Positions 35,201-41,543 of a stretch of 42,383 nt of DNA are shown here, piece by piece (within the stretch, counting starts at the first letter, position 1; each line of letters opens with the position of its first letter). The notes beneath the pieces were generated by a model. The model was not told where the DNA came from. It saw nothing but the letters and a program-made list of their open reading frames with translations, and searched no databases. Source of the stretch: UBA1081 sp045636025 (GTDB taxonomy: Bacteria; Bacillota; Clostridia; Oscillospirales; Acutalibacteraceae); the NCBI GenBank assembly GCA_045636025.1, contig JAZTWP010000043.1, positions 1 to 42,383 of the forward strand, in the 5' to 3' direction. A program made the translations under genes and the position numbers.

Positions 35201-36599
35201 ATCTTTCACCGAGTGTGTAAGTTGTCTTTGCGGGCATTGTTGTCACAGAAAGAGAATCAACTTTTGGTTCAAATTTGGGGTAAACTGTAAGGCTGCCGTA
35301 ATGAACGGGAGTGTCGGGATTGATTCTTGTGCCGTCACCGTTTTCACCTGTGTACCAACCTGCAAAAACCATACCGTCGGGAACATTTGTCGGAACGGGA
35401 AGTGTACCGTATGTGTCACCATAGCCGTAATCAAATGACTGACGAGGAGCGTGACCTGTCAGCCCGGAAAAAGGTTTGTCCTTATTGGTGTTGTCGTTAT
35501 AGTTTGCCTGGTAATAAAAAATAATATCACTTATTGTGCAAGAACGGGAAACTGCCTCTGCATTATTAAAAACAGTAAATACAAGCTGTACAAATTCTGT
35601 TGTTGCTTGTGTTGTAATATTCCATTTATTAATTCCGCTGTTCGGTGTTTCATAGTTATAAAATGTTATACATTTACCTTCTGCATCAAGTTCGACAATC
35701 CAAGGTTGTAAGTGTACCGCCCCCGGAAGAGTTCCTGTATCAAGATTATATGATAAATAATAAGGGGTTGACGGATTGACATCTATTGTATAATAAGCCA
35801 GATTGCTTGTTGCGGTATCAATTCCTAAACCAGTGAAAAGACTACCGCTTGCAATTGGGTCTGATGTAATCGTAACGCTGTCTTTTGCTGTGTCGGGTGC
35901 TATTGTACCTGTGCTGCCACCTACCCAGGGGGTAACCGTCAACTCATTTGTTGCCCATGAGTCAAAGTCAAAAAGATTTTCAGGCTGAGGAAGAATTTCT
36001 GACTTGCAGATAGCAATATCCTTGACATCAGCATAAACAGAATTCATATCAGGTCTGGTTTCTGATGTGTCACCGATAGTAAAACGGATCTGAATAGATG
36101 TTACATTTTCAGGTGTTGTAAATTCAAATGTGTTGTCTTCATATTTTGGGGTGGGATAAGCTGCAAGGCTATGATATAATCCTTCGCTTGTGTAGAAAAA
36201 GACATAGGGTGTAAATGCCCATATGTTACCCGTAACGTGATAGAAGAAAGTGTATTTTGTGTTAGGTTCAACAGGCATATTGTAATAACTGCTGTTGCCT
36301 GATGCGTTTACTGTATCCATTGAGAATGCAGTGAAAATTTCAGTAACAGCCATATTTGTTTTGGTTAATCTGAAACTGCCGTTTTCAATGTCTGTTTCCA
36401 ATGTGCCGTTGCCACCGTGAGGCATAACCGTTGTCGAGATTTTATGATTTGCCCATTTTTCGAAAACAAAAATATTGTTGAAAGCAAGTTCAACGGGATA
36501 TGGGTCTATTGCCGCATATGTTACTAACATTGCAAAATTTGACATAAGCAATGAAATAACCAGCAGAATAGTAAGCAATGATTTGCAAGGTTTTTTCAT
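29271..36599 (-). CDS. Giant modular secreted surface protein with InlB B-type repeats
   Basis: The product (2442 aa) has a signal peptide (about 1-29). Two related jelly-roll-like domains (about 30-200 and 205-375) are followed by a Listeria-Bacteroides/InlB B repeat (about 390-448, VFAGWY), a Big_3-like Ig domain (450-525), and a long unrecognised beta-rich region (about 530-1400) with RYLQQSYYG and NPVQGG blocks that could be catalytic. Then come a FIVAR-like helical domain (1420-1480), a third jelly-roll domain (1500-1670), two more InlB B repeats (1676-1800, TFNGWKY, LVGWAN), a cadherin-like/Big_9 domain (1803-1903), further beta modules, an acidic Thr/Glu linker and an amphipathic C-terminal helix (about 2420-2442). 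No LPxTG or S-layer motif is seen. GGAGG precedes the ATG. It is probably an adhesin or glycan-binding protein. Confidence 0.82.
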   Translation of the reverse strand: MKKPCKSLLTILLVISLLMSNFAMLVTYAAIDPYPVELAFNNIFVFEKWANHKISTTVMPHGGNGTLETDIENGSFRLTKTNMAVTEIFTAFSMDTVNASGNSSYYNMPVEPNTKYTFFYHVTGNIWAFTPYVFFYTSEGLYHSLAAYPTPKYEDNTFEFTTPENVTSIQIRFTIGDTSETRPDMNSVYADVKDIAICKSEILPQPENLFDFDSWATNELTVTPWVGGSTGTIAPDTAKDSVTITSDPIASGSLFTGLGIDTATSNLAYYTIDVNPSTPYYLSYNLDTGTLPGAVHLQPWIVELDAEGKCITFYNYETPNSGINKWNITTQATTEFVQLVFTVFNNAEAVSRSCTISDIIFYYQANYNDNTNKDKPFSGLTGHAPRQSFDYGYGDTYGTLPVPTNVPDGMVFAGWYTGENGDGTRINPDTPVHYGSLTVYPKFEPKVDSLSVTTMPAKTTYTLGERFNSTGLVLTATTGESAFNILSGYYCTPTYLTSTGTQTITAHYGGKTATFTVTVKAANDTSIPVNGTVTSVKIANNKYTLNYETSAFNRYELTYFSDSYVKGTIKYGNNDTEEFFLEPSDNGKFTSLIDGYLDKVFSGELTPSNEIVVKEVTTTTKTKIESISFEILNNDFGSFELFSVNTSLKNVDTSATTEFFNNSEYKVGIDILNGGAVSELYALNSGIVARVYNENGKNVTKVDYANKLPGGYISESKEVNLINIRDTGRYLQQSYYGTHEKPYDQGYYNNADWNYNPVQGGNVASEPSKVIDYEIGENYIYVKARPLDWAKWSDDFADIIESKPAVRNLFKQSNPNEVTDSYVKRYGEDYITDTYVEATYVFEDGMMKVYNRMVDYSGLPTAQTTQELPAFYTIEPLNHYVYNNVSADEAWNKDNLWYDTNPEFWGITDQKYFDAHYGGERPVTNRDTQEHWAAFMASDDADSFGIGLYSPEATNFFYGIYPPIYSGADRHASTLNPAVEVNTSYIAPVGIRTFQSYTPTEYSYYITTGTVENIRNDFQVVGDKEAAAEFAKTKVAVPETVYLDPANNTNGQKYVNNILDADHFYNVKTVAENNDKMYFGVHFDNDKADSFSIKLTNVSDSSNTVTLSGYNGQTISLDDTGSFIKDEVYNINLKSALKHNTTAVVKWEITFYNDGAKVGTNTAYTVLYAPERTVGAVAESRRYSDVNNEVSSWITGINGIDHSTRSPLGSFHADVHDSGYFKKDPLAYPNASDIPSGNSEDSHDYIETTDKSYIRDGNTHISDDYSENAYVLQGANDGEDNSRTQSYLGLLTVDSSRYTNTNQIPNLNIGFDALRVGSTKKNSLKDFDTWYTLGTVNSFTATDDYNSTPSGWTNYSSHDDIAGSKTLPYRESLVPSFSVSDINGKYIHAYVQGRCYSNLFSKYANAGTSVLCSVTDKGALREAVLTGQTITQGDYTLESYNNFIIAFEYAATILGTPAATQATIDSAKKSLNEAIDALEIIYSLKYDNHFSAHEFAQKPASMEINLDHASIVNEGASIIVNSNGTASADVYCGWFNGTRALDEYFTVSLAGNTEYVFEYDITSDAGYQMHLFFFDANGNAVDISNGTIQYGSAAPAAGIYINGFFVSSEDGKTTDKHVVMKFRTPANVSFTSFRFGNKNSTTNKSIFSNIRLIEASKYYEDVDYSKTESVHDINAEYGTLQTLTRPGYTFNGWKYADGTDASESHTATAHKTIYSQWTENKYTIVYNANGGSGLSTGGTTVSYTDVVTLKNGGFTKSGYILVGWANSASATAPDYQLGQTVSRLASKNNATVTLYAVWKEISVVDDAVVVDFGLPVKIQALSNDTVPANATISGVASSVNNDTVLNNKAYSSSQLTGNTTTTYGKISVTGSYIVYTPTTTAMDKEDTFYYECKSGNNYYYAMVTVIPATNIYYEESFMSFTDGAVETIGDTTYNEWTSTGEAITDTIFQAADKPGASARAYGYDDAYANSYTYSLGTAQVTTVNQNSVGDKIPYANFTFYGTGFNLYCVTSKDTGMVQVAIYKAGTSTIVKNFIVDTYYGYTGEGDSLAPTEEQTDNSLYQIPVINRNDLDYGKYDVVIKPIYSRAFDPNYDTASGTGDYSIYIDSVRIFNPAYNPKAGSYTSAVVYNAHAADGELAPTYTEIRDMVLSKDATYDSFGTSGVIFLDGNATTENYLATYKAQGPKNELYLSKNQAIAFNVSETDLAKLQIGMKVVSGKDAKISVNSAAQNITVNSATEMFFDITSYVGGTITITNVSDAVVSLTSLKQAFNSLSNTEPASFMVYEDTPMMAAFAMRASINAADPFNPENIDMFWNESSVTAGDDATLTITTLPEIESIVIDGIEITEFTTDENGYRVWTYSFTTAQAGEYAFDVTLNDICGNTSDIFFTDSITVENAPETDSPEDDSTQTDETENGSNALSNIFSRIIEFIKKIINFIRGLFA

Positions 36600-36630
36600 A
36601 TAGCAACCTCCATTTATTTATATTATAATA

Positions 36631-36660
36631 ATTATAAATATACGAATGATATGGTAACAA
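36631..36660 (-). promoter_or_regulatory. Possible promoter of the giant protein/peptide/radical SAM operon
   Basis: On the minus strand TTGTTA (36660-36655), an 18-base spacer and TATAAT (36636-36631), about 32 bases before the ATG. The -35 box is weak and another TATAAT lies at 36627-36622. Confidence 0.45.
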
Positions 36661-36771
36661 AAAAAAGAAAGAAATTGATTACAAAAAAGAAAAATAAGGA
36701 GTTTTTTTCAGTATTTTTATACTTCGTTTATTTGCCCAAAAAAAGAAGAAAAAACTTGTACTATTATTATA

Positions 36772-36800
36772 TTGAGTTTTTTATGACGATTTGGTAAAAT
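36772..36800 (+). promoter_or_regulatory. Predicted promoter of the second alpha/beta hydrolase
   Basis: TTGAGT (36772-36777), a 17-base spacer and TAAAAT (36795-36800). It diverges from the giant protein promoter across a 234-base A-rich gap. Confidence 0.65.
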
Positions 36801-36833
36801 ATACACATCAATATATAAAAGGAGAAAATTAAT

Positions 36834-38597
36834 ATGAAATTCAAAAGAGTATTAAGTGTGGTTCTTGCACTTATAATGATGCTCCCCGTTACTGCATTTG
36901 CGGCAGACTCTGAAGCATCAGCTTATGTTCCTGATTACGATACAGAAACTCCTGTTATCATCGTTCACGGTATGAGCCAGAATAATACATATCTTGTTGA
37001 TGAAAACGGTGAATGGGTTCCCGATGAAACAGGTTATGTTACAGGTTGGCCCCTTGAACTCGATGTTATGCCTCTTGTAAAGAGAGCACTCCCCAATATG
37101 CTTATGTCAATCGTAACAAGACAGGATATGGGGCTTACTGAAGCTATGTACGACGGTACACGTGACGCTCTCAGCCTTATCGAAAAGGATAACAACGGTA
37201 ACTATATCAATAACATCGAAGTTCCCTGCTATGAAATGCCTATGAGCGAACTTCCCGATGAAGTAAGAGAAGAATATTTCACATTCCTTCCTATTCAGGA
37301 GCTTTGCGAAATCGTAGGCGCAGACAATGTTTACTACTTCGGCTATGACTCACTCGGTGATGTAATGTATGAAACAGAAAAGCTTCATCACTATATCCAC
37401 GATGTTGTTCTTCCTCAGTCACCCAACGGTCAGGTAAAACTTTGTCACATCAGCCTTGGCGGCACAATTGCAATCAACTACCTTGAAACATACCCCGAAG
37501 ATTATGAACTCATCAGAAAAATGGTATTTGTTATTCCTGCTATCGGCGGTTCAGATATCATCGGTGACCTCTTCACAGGTAACCTCAGCGTTTTCTATGA
37601 TGATCAGACTCTTTATGAAGATCTTCTTGTAACTCTTCTCGGCGAAACACCTCTTGCATACCTTCTCAACATCGTTCTTCGTATTCTTCCCACTGATGTG
37701 CTCAAATCTGCACTCAAGGGGCTTTCAGAGGGTCTGGTTGACATTGCAGCTCTTCGTTCAACAATGATCTGGGCACTTTGTCCCGATGAGTACTATGAAG
37801 AAGCAAAGTCAATGTGGCTTGACGGCAATGATGAACTTGCAGGTATCAGCGCAGACGTTGAATACTTTATGAATGCAAGAGCAAATTTTGAAGAAAACCT
37901 TTTTGCTCTCCGTGATACAGGCTGTGAAATCTTCAATCTTGCTTGCTATGATATGAATCTCTTCCCCATTTGCAGAGAGTACAAAACAAAGAATGCTGAC
38001 CGTGTTATTCACGCAGATTCACCTGCAATGGGTGCAACATTCGCAGACCTCGGTGAAACTCTCGGTGAGGGTTATGAAGCAGTAGGCACATACTGTAGTG
38101 ATCCCACTCACAACCACCTTTCACCCGACGGTGTTGTAGACGCAACAACAGGCCTTCTTCCTTGTACAACATGGTATTTCAAGGCTCAGGCTCACGAACA
38201 GCTTCCCGAAAATGACGTTGCTCTCGGCCTTGCAATCAGAGCTATGGCAGATAACAATATGCACGATGTTTATTCTAACCCTGCATATCCTCAGTTCAAT
38301 GAAGGCAGACTCACATACAATGCACGTAACAATATGATTTTCTGGGAAAGAGCAGACAAGACCAATATCAGCGAAGAAAAGAAAGCTGCTGTAGAATCTG
38401 CAATTGCAAAGATTGAAGCGCTTCTCGGTGAAACAATTGTTGATCAGGCTGCATGGAATGCTGCTGATGCTGAGCTTGAAGCTGCACTTGTTGATGCAGG
38501 TGTAATTGAAGATGAATCACCCAACGCATTCACAAAAGCTCTTACAGAGGCTCTCAAGAAAATCAATCAGAACATAAACAAGAGCTTCGCAAAATAA
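36834..38597 (+). CDS. Secreted alpha/beta hydrolase, lipase-like (paralog of 6726-8171)
   Basis: The product (587 aa) has a signal peptide (about 1-23, after AFA). The first strand ends in TPVIIVHGM, with HG as the oxyanion block typical of lipases. The nucleophile elbow is CHISLGGTIA with Ser207, and IPAIGGSDIIGDLFTGNLS follows. A long helical lid (about 255-345) leads to WALCPDEYYEEAKSMWL. The C-terminal blocks THNHLSPDGVVDATTGLLP and CTTWYFKAQAHEQ match those of the paralog at 6726 and may hold the catalytic Asp and His. After about residue 515 it has an extra helical tail (FIVAR-like, Ala/Glu-rich) that the paralog lacks. Single-gene unit with AAGGAG before the ATG and its own terminator. 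Confidence 0.77.
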   Translation: MKFKRVLSVVLALIMMLPVTAFAADSEASAYVPDYDTETPVIIVHGMSQNNTYLVDENGEWVPDETGYVTGWPLELDVMPLVKRALPNMLMSIVTRQDMGLTEAMYDGTRDALSLIEKDNNGNYINNIEVPCYEMPMSELPDEVREEYFTFLPIQELCEIVGADNVYYFGYDSLGDVMYETEKLHHYIHDVVLPQSPNGQVKLCHISLGGTIAINYLETYPEDYELIRKMVFVIPAIGGSDIIGDLFTGNLSVFYDDQTLYEDLLVTLLGETPLAYLLNIVLRILPTDVLKSALKGLSEGLVDIAALRSTMIWALCPDEYYEEAKSMWLDGNDELAGISADVEYFMNARANFEENLFALRDTGCEIFNLACYDMNLFPICREYKTKNADRVIHADSPAMGATFADLGETLGEGYEAVGTYCSDPTHNHLSPDGVVDATTGLLPCTTWYFKAQAHEQLPENDVALGLAIRAMADNNMHDVYSNPAYPQFNEGRLTYNARNNMIFWERADKTNISEEKKAAVESAIAKIEALLGETIVDQAAWNAADAELEAALVDAGVIEDESPNAFTKALTEALKKINQNINKSFAK

Positions 38598-38614
38598 TTC
38601 AGAATAACAGCAAA

Positions 38615-38648
38615 CAGCCTCCGAATAAAACCGGAGGCTGTATTTTTT
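38615..38648 (+). terminator. Terminator of the second alpha/beta hydrolase
   Basis: A perfect 9-bp stem (CAGCCTCCG with CGGAGGCTG, 8-base loop) followed by TATTTTTT. Confidence 0.9.
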
Positions 38649-38654
38649 GCAGTT

Positions 38655-38683
38655 TTGAGAAAATTAAAAGTCCGTTTTATAGT
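38655..38683 (+). promoter_or_regulatory. Predicted promoter of the CxH/CxxC protein gene
   Basis: TTGAGA (38655-38660), a 17-base spacer and TATAGT (38678-38683). Transcription would start near 38690, directly before the palindrome at 38694. Confidence 0.55.
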
Positions 38684-38693
38684 ACATATATTT

Positions 38694-38714
38694 CTGTATG
38701 ATATTATCATACAG
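38694..38714. promoter_or_regulatory. 21-bp perfect palindrome, possible operator
   Basis: The half sites CTGTATGATA and TATCATACAG are exact complements around a single T. The position just downstream of the predicted transcription start suits a repressor site. As RNA it could also form a hairpin only if the central bases were left unpaired, so a DNA-binding site is the better reading. Confidence 0.5.
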
Positions 38715-38771
38715 ATTATACAGTTTGGCTGAATAATCAGGTGTAAATCAAAAAGAAAGAAGTATGAAAAT

Positions 38772-39338
38772 ATGTATTGTTATTTTTACAATGTAAACAG
38801 TAAAAACAAAGTGTTGCATGTGGACGGATGTCATTATTTGTCTTTTACGGATGAGCAGAACCTGCGAAAAAAAGAAAGTATTAAAAAAGCAGTGTTGCAG
38901 GGATTTTCTCTTTGTAAGCATTGCTTCAATATCGGCAACAGATTCAATGACAAATATCAGAAGTTCGGCAAGTATGGTAAAAATAATTATACATATGCAT
39001 GCGGTAAGGATTGCCTTGATATAACAACAGGAAAAGGCAGCTGGAAGGTTGTATACGCACAGCATAAGCCGGTGTTGGAGCTTTTTCATCAGAATAAAGA
39101 AGAGCGACCAACTGATTTCAGGAGCCGTATACCTGGCTATCATTATCAGTATGTCAGCAGATATGAATTCGGTGATATAATTGATTATATCTGTGCTCAC
39201 GACGGTAAGCTTAAGCCTCCTCCCGCAAAAGGAACAAGGCGATACAAAGAATGGCAGAAGCACAATAAAATGCAGGAACGACGAGAATCAATCAATAACG
39301 TTTTGCGCCTGATAGACAGTCTTCACAGTACAGTGTAA
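38772..39338 (+). CDS. Small basic protein with Cys/His metal-site motif
   Basis: The product (188 aa) is soluble, basic and of unknown function. Near the N-terminus it has HVDGCHYL (about residues 16-23) and then GFSLCKHCF (about 44-52). This H-x3-CH ... C-x2-C arrangement recalls the metal-binding motif of Ada-like and related short domains and is also present in the 962-aa protein at 12247. The C-terminal half has YHYQYVSRYEFGDIIDYI, a Pro-rich KLKPPPAKGT stretch and a charged helix. The ribosome site (AAGAAAG) is weak. It sits next to the insertion at the ppdK 3' end and could be part of the accessory region. Confidence 0.6.
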   Translation: MYCYFYNVNSKNKVLHVDGCHYLSFTDEQNLRKKESIKKAVLQGFSLCKHCFNIGNRFNDKYQKFGKYGKNNYTYACGKDCLDITTGKGSWKVVYAQHKPVLELFHQNKEERPTDFRSRIPGYHYQYVSRYEFGDIIDYICAHDGKLKPPPAKGTRRYKEWQKHNKMQERRESINNVLRLIDSLHSTV

Positions 39339-39360
39339 CGTGTTGATCAGCTGAAAAAAT

Positions 39361-39382
39361 CCCCACCGATTGCTCGGTGGGG
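39361..39382 (-). terminator. Old minus-strand terminator beside the ppdK tail remnant
   Basis: A 9-bp perfect stem (CCCCACCGA with TCGGTGGGG) and loop TTGC, followed on the minus strand by ATTTTTTC. Loop and outer four pairs equal those of the present ppdK terminator (41490-41511), while the inner pairs differ in a compensated way. It also lies behind the plus-strand gene ending at 39338. Confidence 0.75.
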
Positions 39383-39394
39383 ACGATTGTTATA

Positions 39395-39449
39395 TTATGC
39401 TATATTCAGAGAATTAACCTTCCTTGATAGCTACCTATGGTGCAACGAA
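39395..39449 (-). pseudogene. Remnant of a ppdK 3' end
   Basis: Read on the minus strand, about 55 bases match the last codons and trailer of ppdK (41522-41579). The final codons still give AIKEG and TAA, with the same TTCTCTGAAT-type trailer. Upstream of these codons the match fades and a TAG appears in frame, so only the tail survives. It is followed by its own terminator at 39361-39382. I read it as the original ppdK end displaced by the insertion. Confidence 0.75.
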
Positions 39450-39450
39450 G

Positions 39451-39501
39451 AACGCAATAGAAATATCAACACAAAAATGCCCTTGGATTGCTCCAAGGGG
39501 A
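39451..39501. repeat. 51-bp direct repeat, left copy (ppdK terminator duplicate)
   Basis: It matches 41462-41512 with one mismatch over 51 bases. It begins AACGCAATAGAAATATC and includes a minus-strand terminator hairpin (39479-39500, loop TTGC) whose outermost pair is broken by the mismatch. With the right copy it brackets the foreign gene at 39718. Confidence 0.9.
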
Positions 39502-39535
39502 CTGTTTATTTATTTGCTATTCCGAATGAATAATC

Positions 39536-39602
39536 GGTTGATTATTTCATTTCAGCGATTGCTGCCTGTGTGGCAGTTAGCAAAGTGGGAAAATAATCAA
39601 CC
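39536..39602. other. 67-base stem-loop in the gene-free stretch before the foreign gene
   Basis: GGTTGATTATTT (39536-39547) pairs perfectly with AAATAATCAACC (39591-39602). The 43-base loop holds an inner hairpin CTGCC-TGTGT-GGCAG (39562-39576). The stretch 39502-39717 has no gene; besides this structure it holds only the promoter at 39636-39664. The structure may be an attachment or recognition site of the insertion. Confidence 0.65.
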
Positions 39603-39635
39603 AATGAATCGTCCCGGAATTGTTTTGCTCGCTTC

Positions 39636-39664
39636 TTTACATCGGTGTGTTTTTGTGATATAAT
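39636..39664 (+). promoter_or_regulatory. Predicted promoter of the foreign coiled-coil gene
   Basis: TTTACA (39636-39641), a 17-base spacer ending TGA (extended -10) and TATAAT (39659-39664). Confidence 0.75.
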
Positions 39665-39717
39665 AAATATGTAAAAATCAATATAGACTCACTAATTGTA
39701 AAATGGAGGTAAGTACT

Positions 39718-41463
39718 GTGGTTCAATACTTGTTTAATAATAACAAACCTTTAAAAAAAGGAAAAAAAGACCACTTTTTTATCGTGCATTATTGTGAAAA
39801 ATGTAATAGCCAATTGGTTGGCGAATGGAAAGAGAACAACATCAATTCCGAAACTGAAAAAGAAATAATAGAATTTGATAAAATAAAGACTTGTCCTGTT
39901 TGTAATTCTAAACTTTCAAGTAATCGATTTCACCATTTTTGTAATGGGCAAGTTTTGAAGCACAGAGATAAAACTTACTCGTTCACAAAAAGTGATTCCG
40001 ACTACATCGCTCGTTCCGCAATTACCAAAACTCGCATCATCCCAGATAATGAATATATTCCTGTTAGCAAATTTTCTTTGCGTGAATCTGATTTACCTGA
40101 AATTGGTTCAGATTTTCTTACTGATAATGGTGTTGGTATTGTTTCTAGAATATCTTCAGATAGTCAAAGTGTACAGCTTGTTTACCACAAAGATACTCTT
40201 GACTCAATTTCATCCTACTTTGAACGTAACCTTAATATACAACGTACAGAACATACTGAAGAAAAAATAAAAGCTTTTGAAAATAAGTATAATGTTACCA
40301 AGTCAAATGATTTTGAAGCAAGTATCCAACTTGAGGATAAGGAAAAACTGAAAGAATATCTTAAAAATATTGTGGATATAGAAAAAAACATTTTCTCTAT
40401 ATCTAATCGCTTAAGATATTTGTACTACTTAAATTATGAGGCAGAAAAGGATGCGCTTGCTTCAGAAAAAATATTGTTATTTGATTATAATGCTTCAGTT
40501 AAAAAAGCAAAGGAAGAGTTGAAACAATTAAAATCAAAGAAAGTTGAAAAAGACATAAATATTAAAGATTTTGCAGTTTCATATCCTGAGAAACCAAAGG
40601 AGCCTAAAAAGCCACAAGAACCCATTTTAGCAAAACCTGGATTTTTTAACAAAAAGAGAGTCCTAGCTGAAAATGCTGCACTCACAAAAAAATATGAAAA
40701 TGAATTAGAAATTTACAATTTAACTAATGAAAAATATTTAGCAGATATAAAGATATATAAAGAAACCGTAGATTTATTGAAAAAGCAAAGTGAAAAGGAA
40801 TACAAACTTGCAGTAGAAAAAGCCAAAGAAGATTTAGAAAAAAAACTTATAGAAACACAATCTAAATATGACGAATTATTAAAAAAACAAGAAGAAATAA
40901 AAACGCTTGCAAAAACCAAACCCACTTCAGAAAAAGCAAAGCATTTGATTTTAAAAGATGAAATCAAAGTGGCAGAAGATTTACTTAAGAAATATTATAA
41001 AGCAAAAGACAAACTGTATTCTAATGGCATTTTGTATGGAAAATACAGAAATTTTGTGGCTGTTTCCTCCCTTTATGAATATTTATCAGCAGGACGATGC
41101 GACACCTTGGAGGGTCCTCATGGTGCATATAACCTCTATGAAAACGAAATCCGTATGAATATGGTTATCAGTCAATTACATCAGATTATAGAATCTTTGG
41201 AAGAAATCAAGCAAAATCAATATATGATTTACTCTGCTATTAAGGAATCGATCAAACTGTTGGAAAGCCTAGACTCCTCTACTTCCAGAGTAATCAGTTC
41301 TTTGGACGAAATAAAAACACGGGCAACAAATATGGAAACATATATGGCAAAAATTGCAGATAACACTCAGGTTATTGCATACAATACCGAACGAACAGCC
41401 TTTTATAGCAAGAAAAACGCCGAACTCACAAACGCTTTAGGTTTTATGGTTGCCTTAAAATAA
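39718..41463 (+). CDS. Zinc-ribbon and coiled-coil protein of unknown function (foreign gene)
   Basis: The product (581 aa) has an N-terminal zinc ribbon (CEKCNSQLVGEW ... CPVCNSKLSSN, then HHFC), a short beta region (about 85-160), a long Lys/Glu-rich coiled coil (about 160-440) with a Pro-rich turn (PEKPKEPKKPQEP), a conserved-looking block with YGKYRNFVAVSSLYEYLSAGRCDTLEG (about 450-480), and a C-terminal heptad region. No enzyme domain or membrane helix is seen. Start: GGAGGT at 39705-39710 fits a GTG at 39718; an ATG at 39703 would contain that site. Codon use (many TTA, AAA, ATA) and low GC differ sharply from the neighbours. The stop codon touches the right copy of a 51-bp repeat. It is probably acquired cargo; a defence or stress role is possible but unproven. 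Confidence 0.8.
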   Translation: MVQYLFNNNKPLKKGKKDHFFIVHYCEKCNSQLVGEWKENNINSETEKEIIEFDKIKTCPVCNSKLSSNRFHHFCNGQVLKHRDKTYSFTKSDSDYIARSAITKTRIIPDNEYIPVSKFSLRESDLPEIGSDFLTDNGVGIVSRISSDSQSVQLVYHKDTLDSISSYFERNLNIQRTEHTEEKIKAFENKYNVTKSNDFEASIQLEDKEKLKEYLKNIVDIEKNIFSISNRLRYLYYLNYEAEKDALASEKILLFDYNASVKKAKEELKQLKSKKVEKDINIKDFAVSYPEKPKEPKKPQEPILAKPGFFNKKRVLAENAALTKKYENELEIYNLTNEKYLADIKIYKETVDLLKKQSEKEYKLAVEKAKEDLEKKLIETQSKYDELLKKQEEIKTLAKTKPTSEKAKHLILKDEIKVAEDLLKKYYKAKDKLYSNGILYGKYRNFVAVSSLYEYLSAGRCDTLEGPHGAYNLYENEIRMNMVISQLHQIIESLEEIKQNQYMIYSAIKESIKLLESLDSSTSRVISSLDEIKTRATNMETYMAKIADNTQVIAYNTERTAFYSKKNAELTNALGFMVALK

Positions 41464-41512
41464 CGCAATAGAAATATCAACACAAAAATCCCCTTGGATT
41501 GCTCCAAGGGGA
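41462..41512. repeat. 51-bp direct repeat, right copy
   Basis: It matches 39451-39501 with one mismatch. Its first two bases belong to the stop codon of the foreign gene, and it contains the working ppdK terminator. Confidence 0.9.
41490..41511 (-). terminator. Terminator of ppdK
   Basis: A perfect 9-bp stem (CCCCTTGGA with TCCAAGGGG), loop TTGC, followed on the minus strand by ATTTTTG. It also lies just behind the converging foreign gene. Confidence 0.88.
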
Positions 41513-41543
41513 AATTATTATTTATGCTATAAATTCAGAGGAA

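Noticed and set aside
38748..39263. A 171-codon minus-strand ORF
   Set aside because: It is antisense to the 188-aa gene, which has the promoter, metal motif and sensible composition.
39562..39576. A CRISPR array
   Set aside because: Only one repeat-like hairpin is present, with no spacers, leader or cas genes.
39424..39663. A 79-codon plus-strand ORF across the left 51-bp repeat and stem-loop
   Set aside because: It runs through the ppdK remnant, terminator copy and inverted repeats, has no ribosome site and resembles no protein.
39384..41543. A prophage or integrative element with its own integrase
   Set aside because: The inserted segment holds one gene only and no recombinase, capsid or replication gene.
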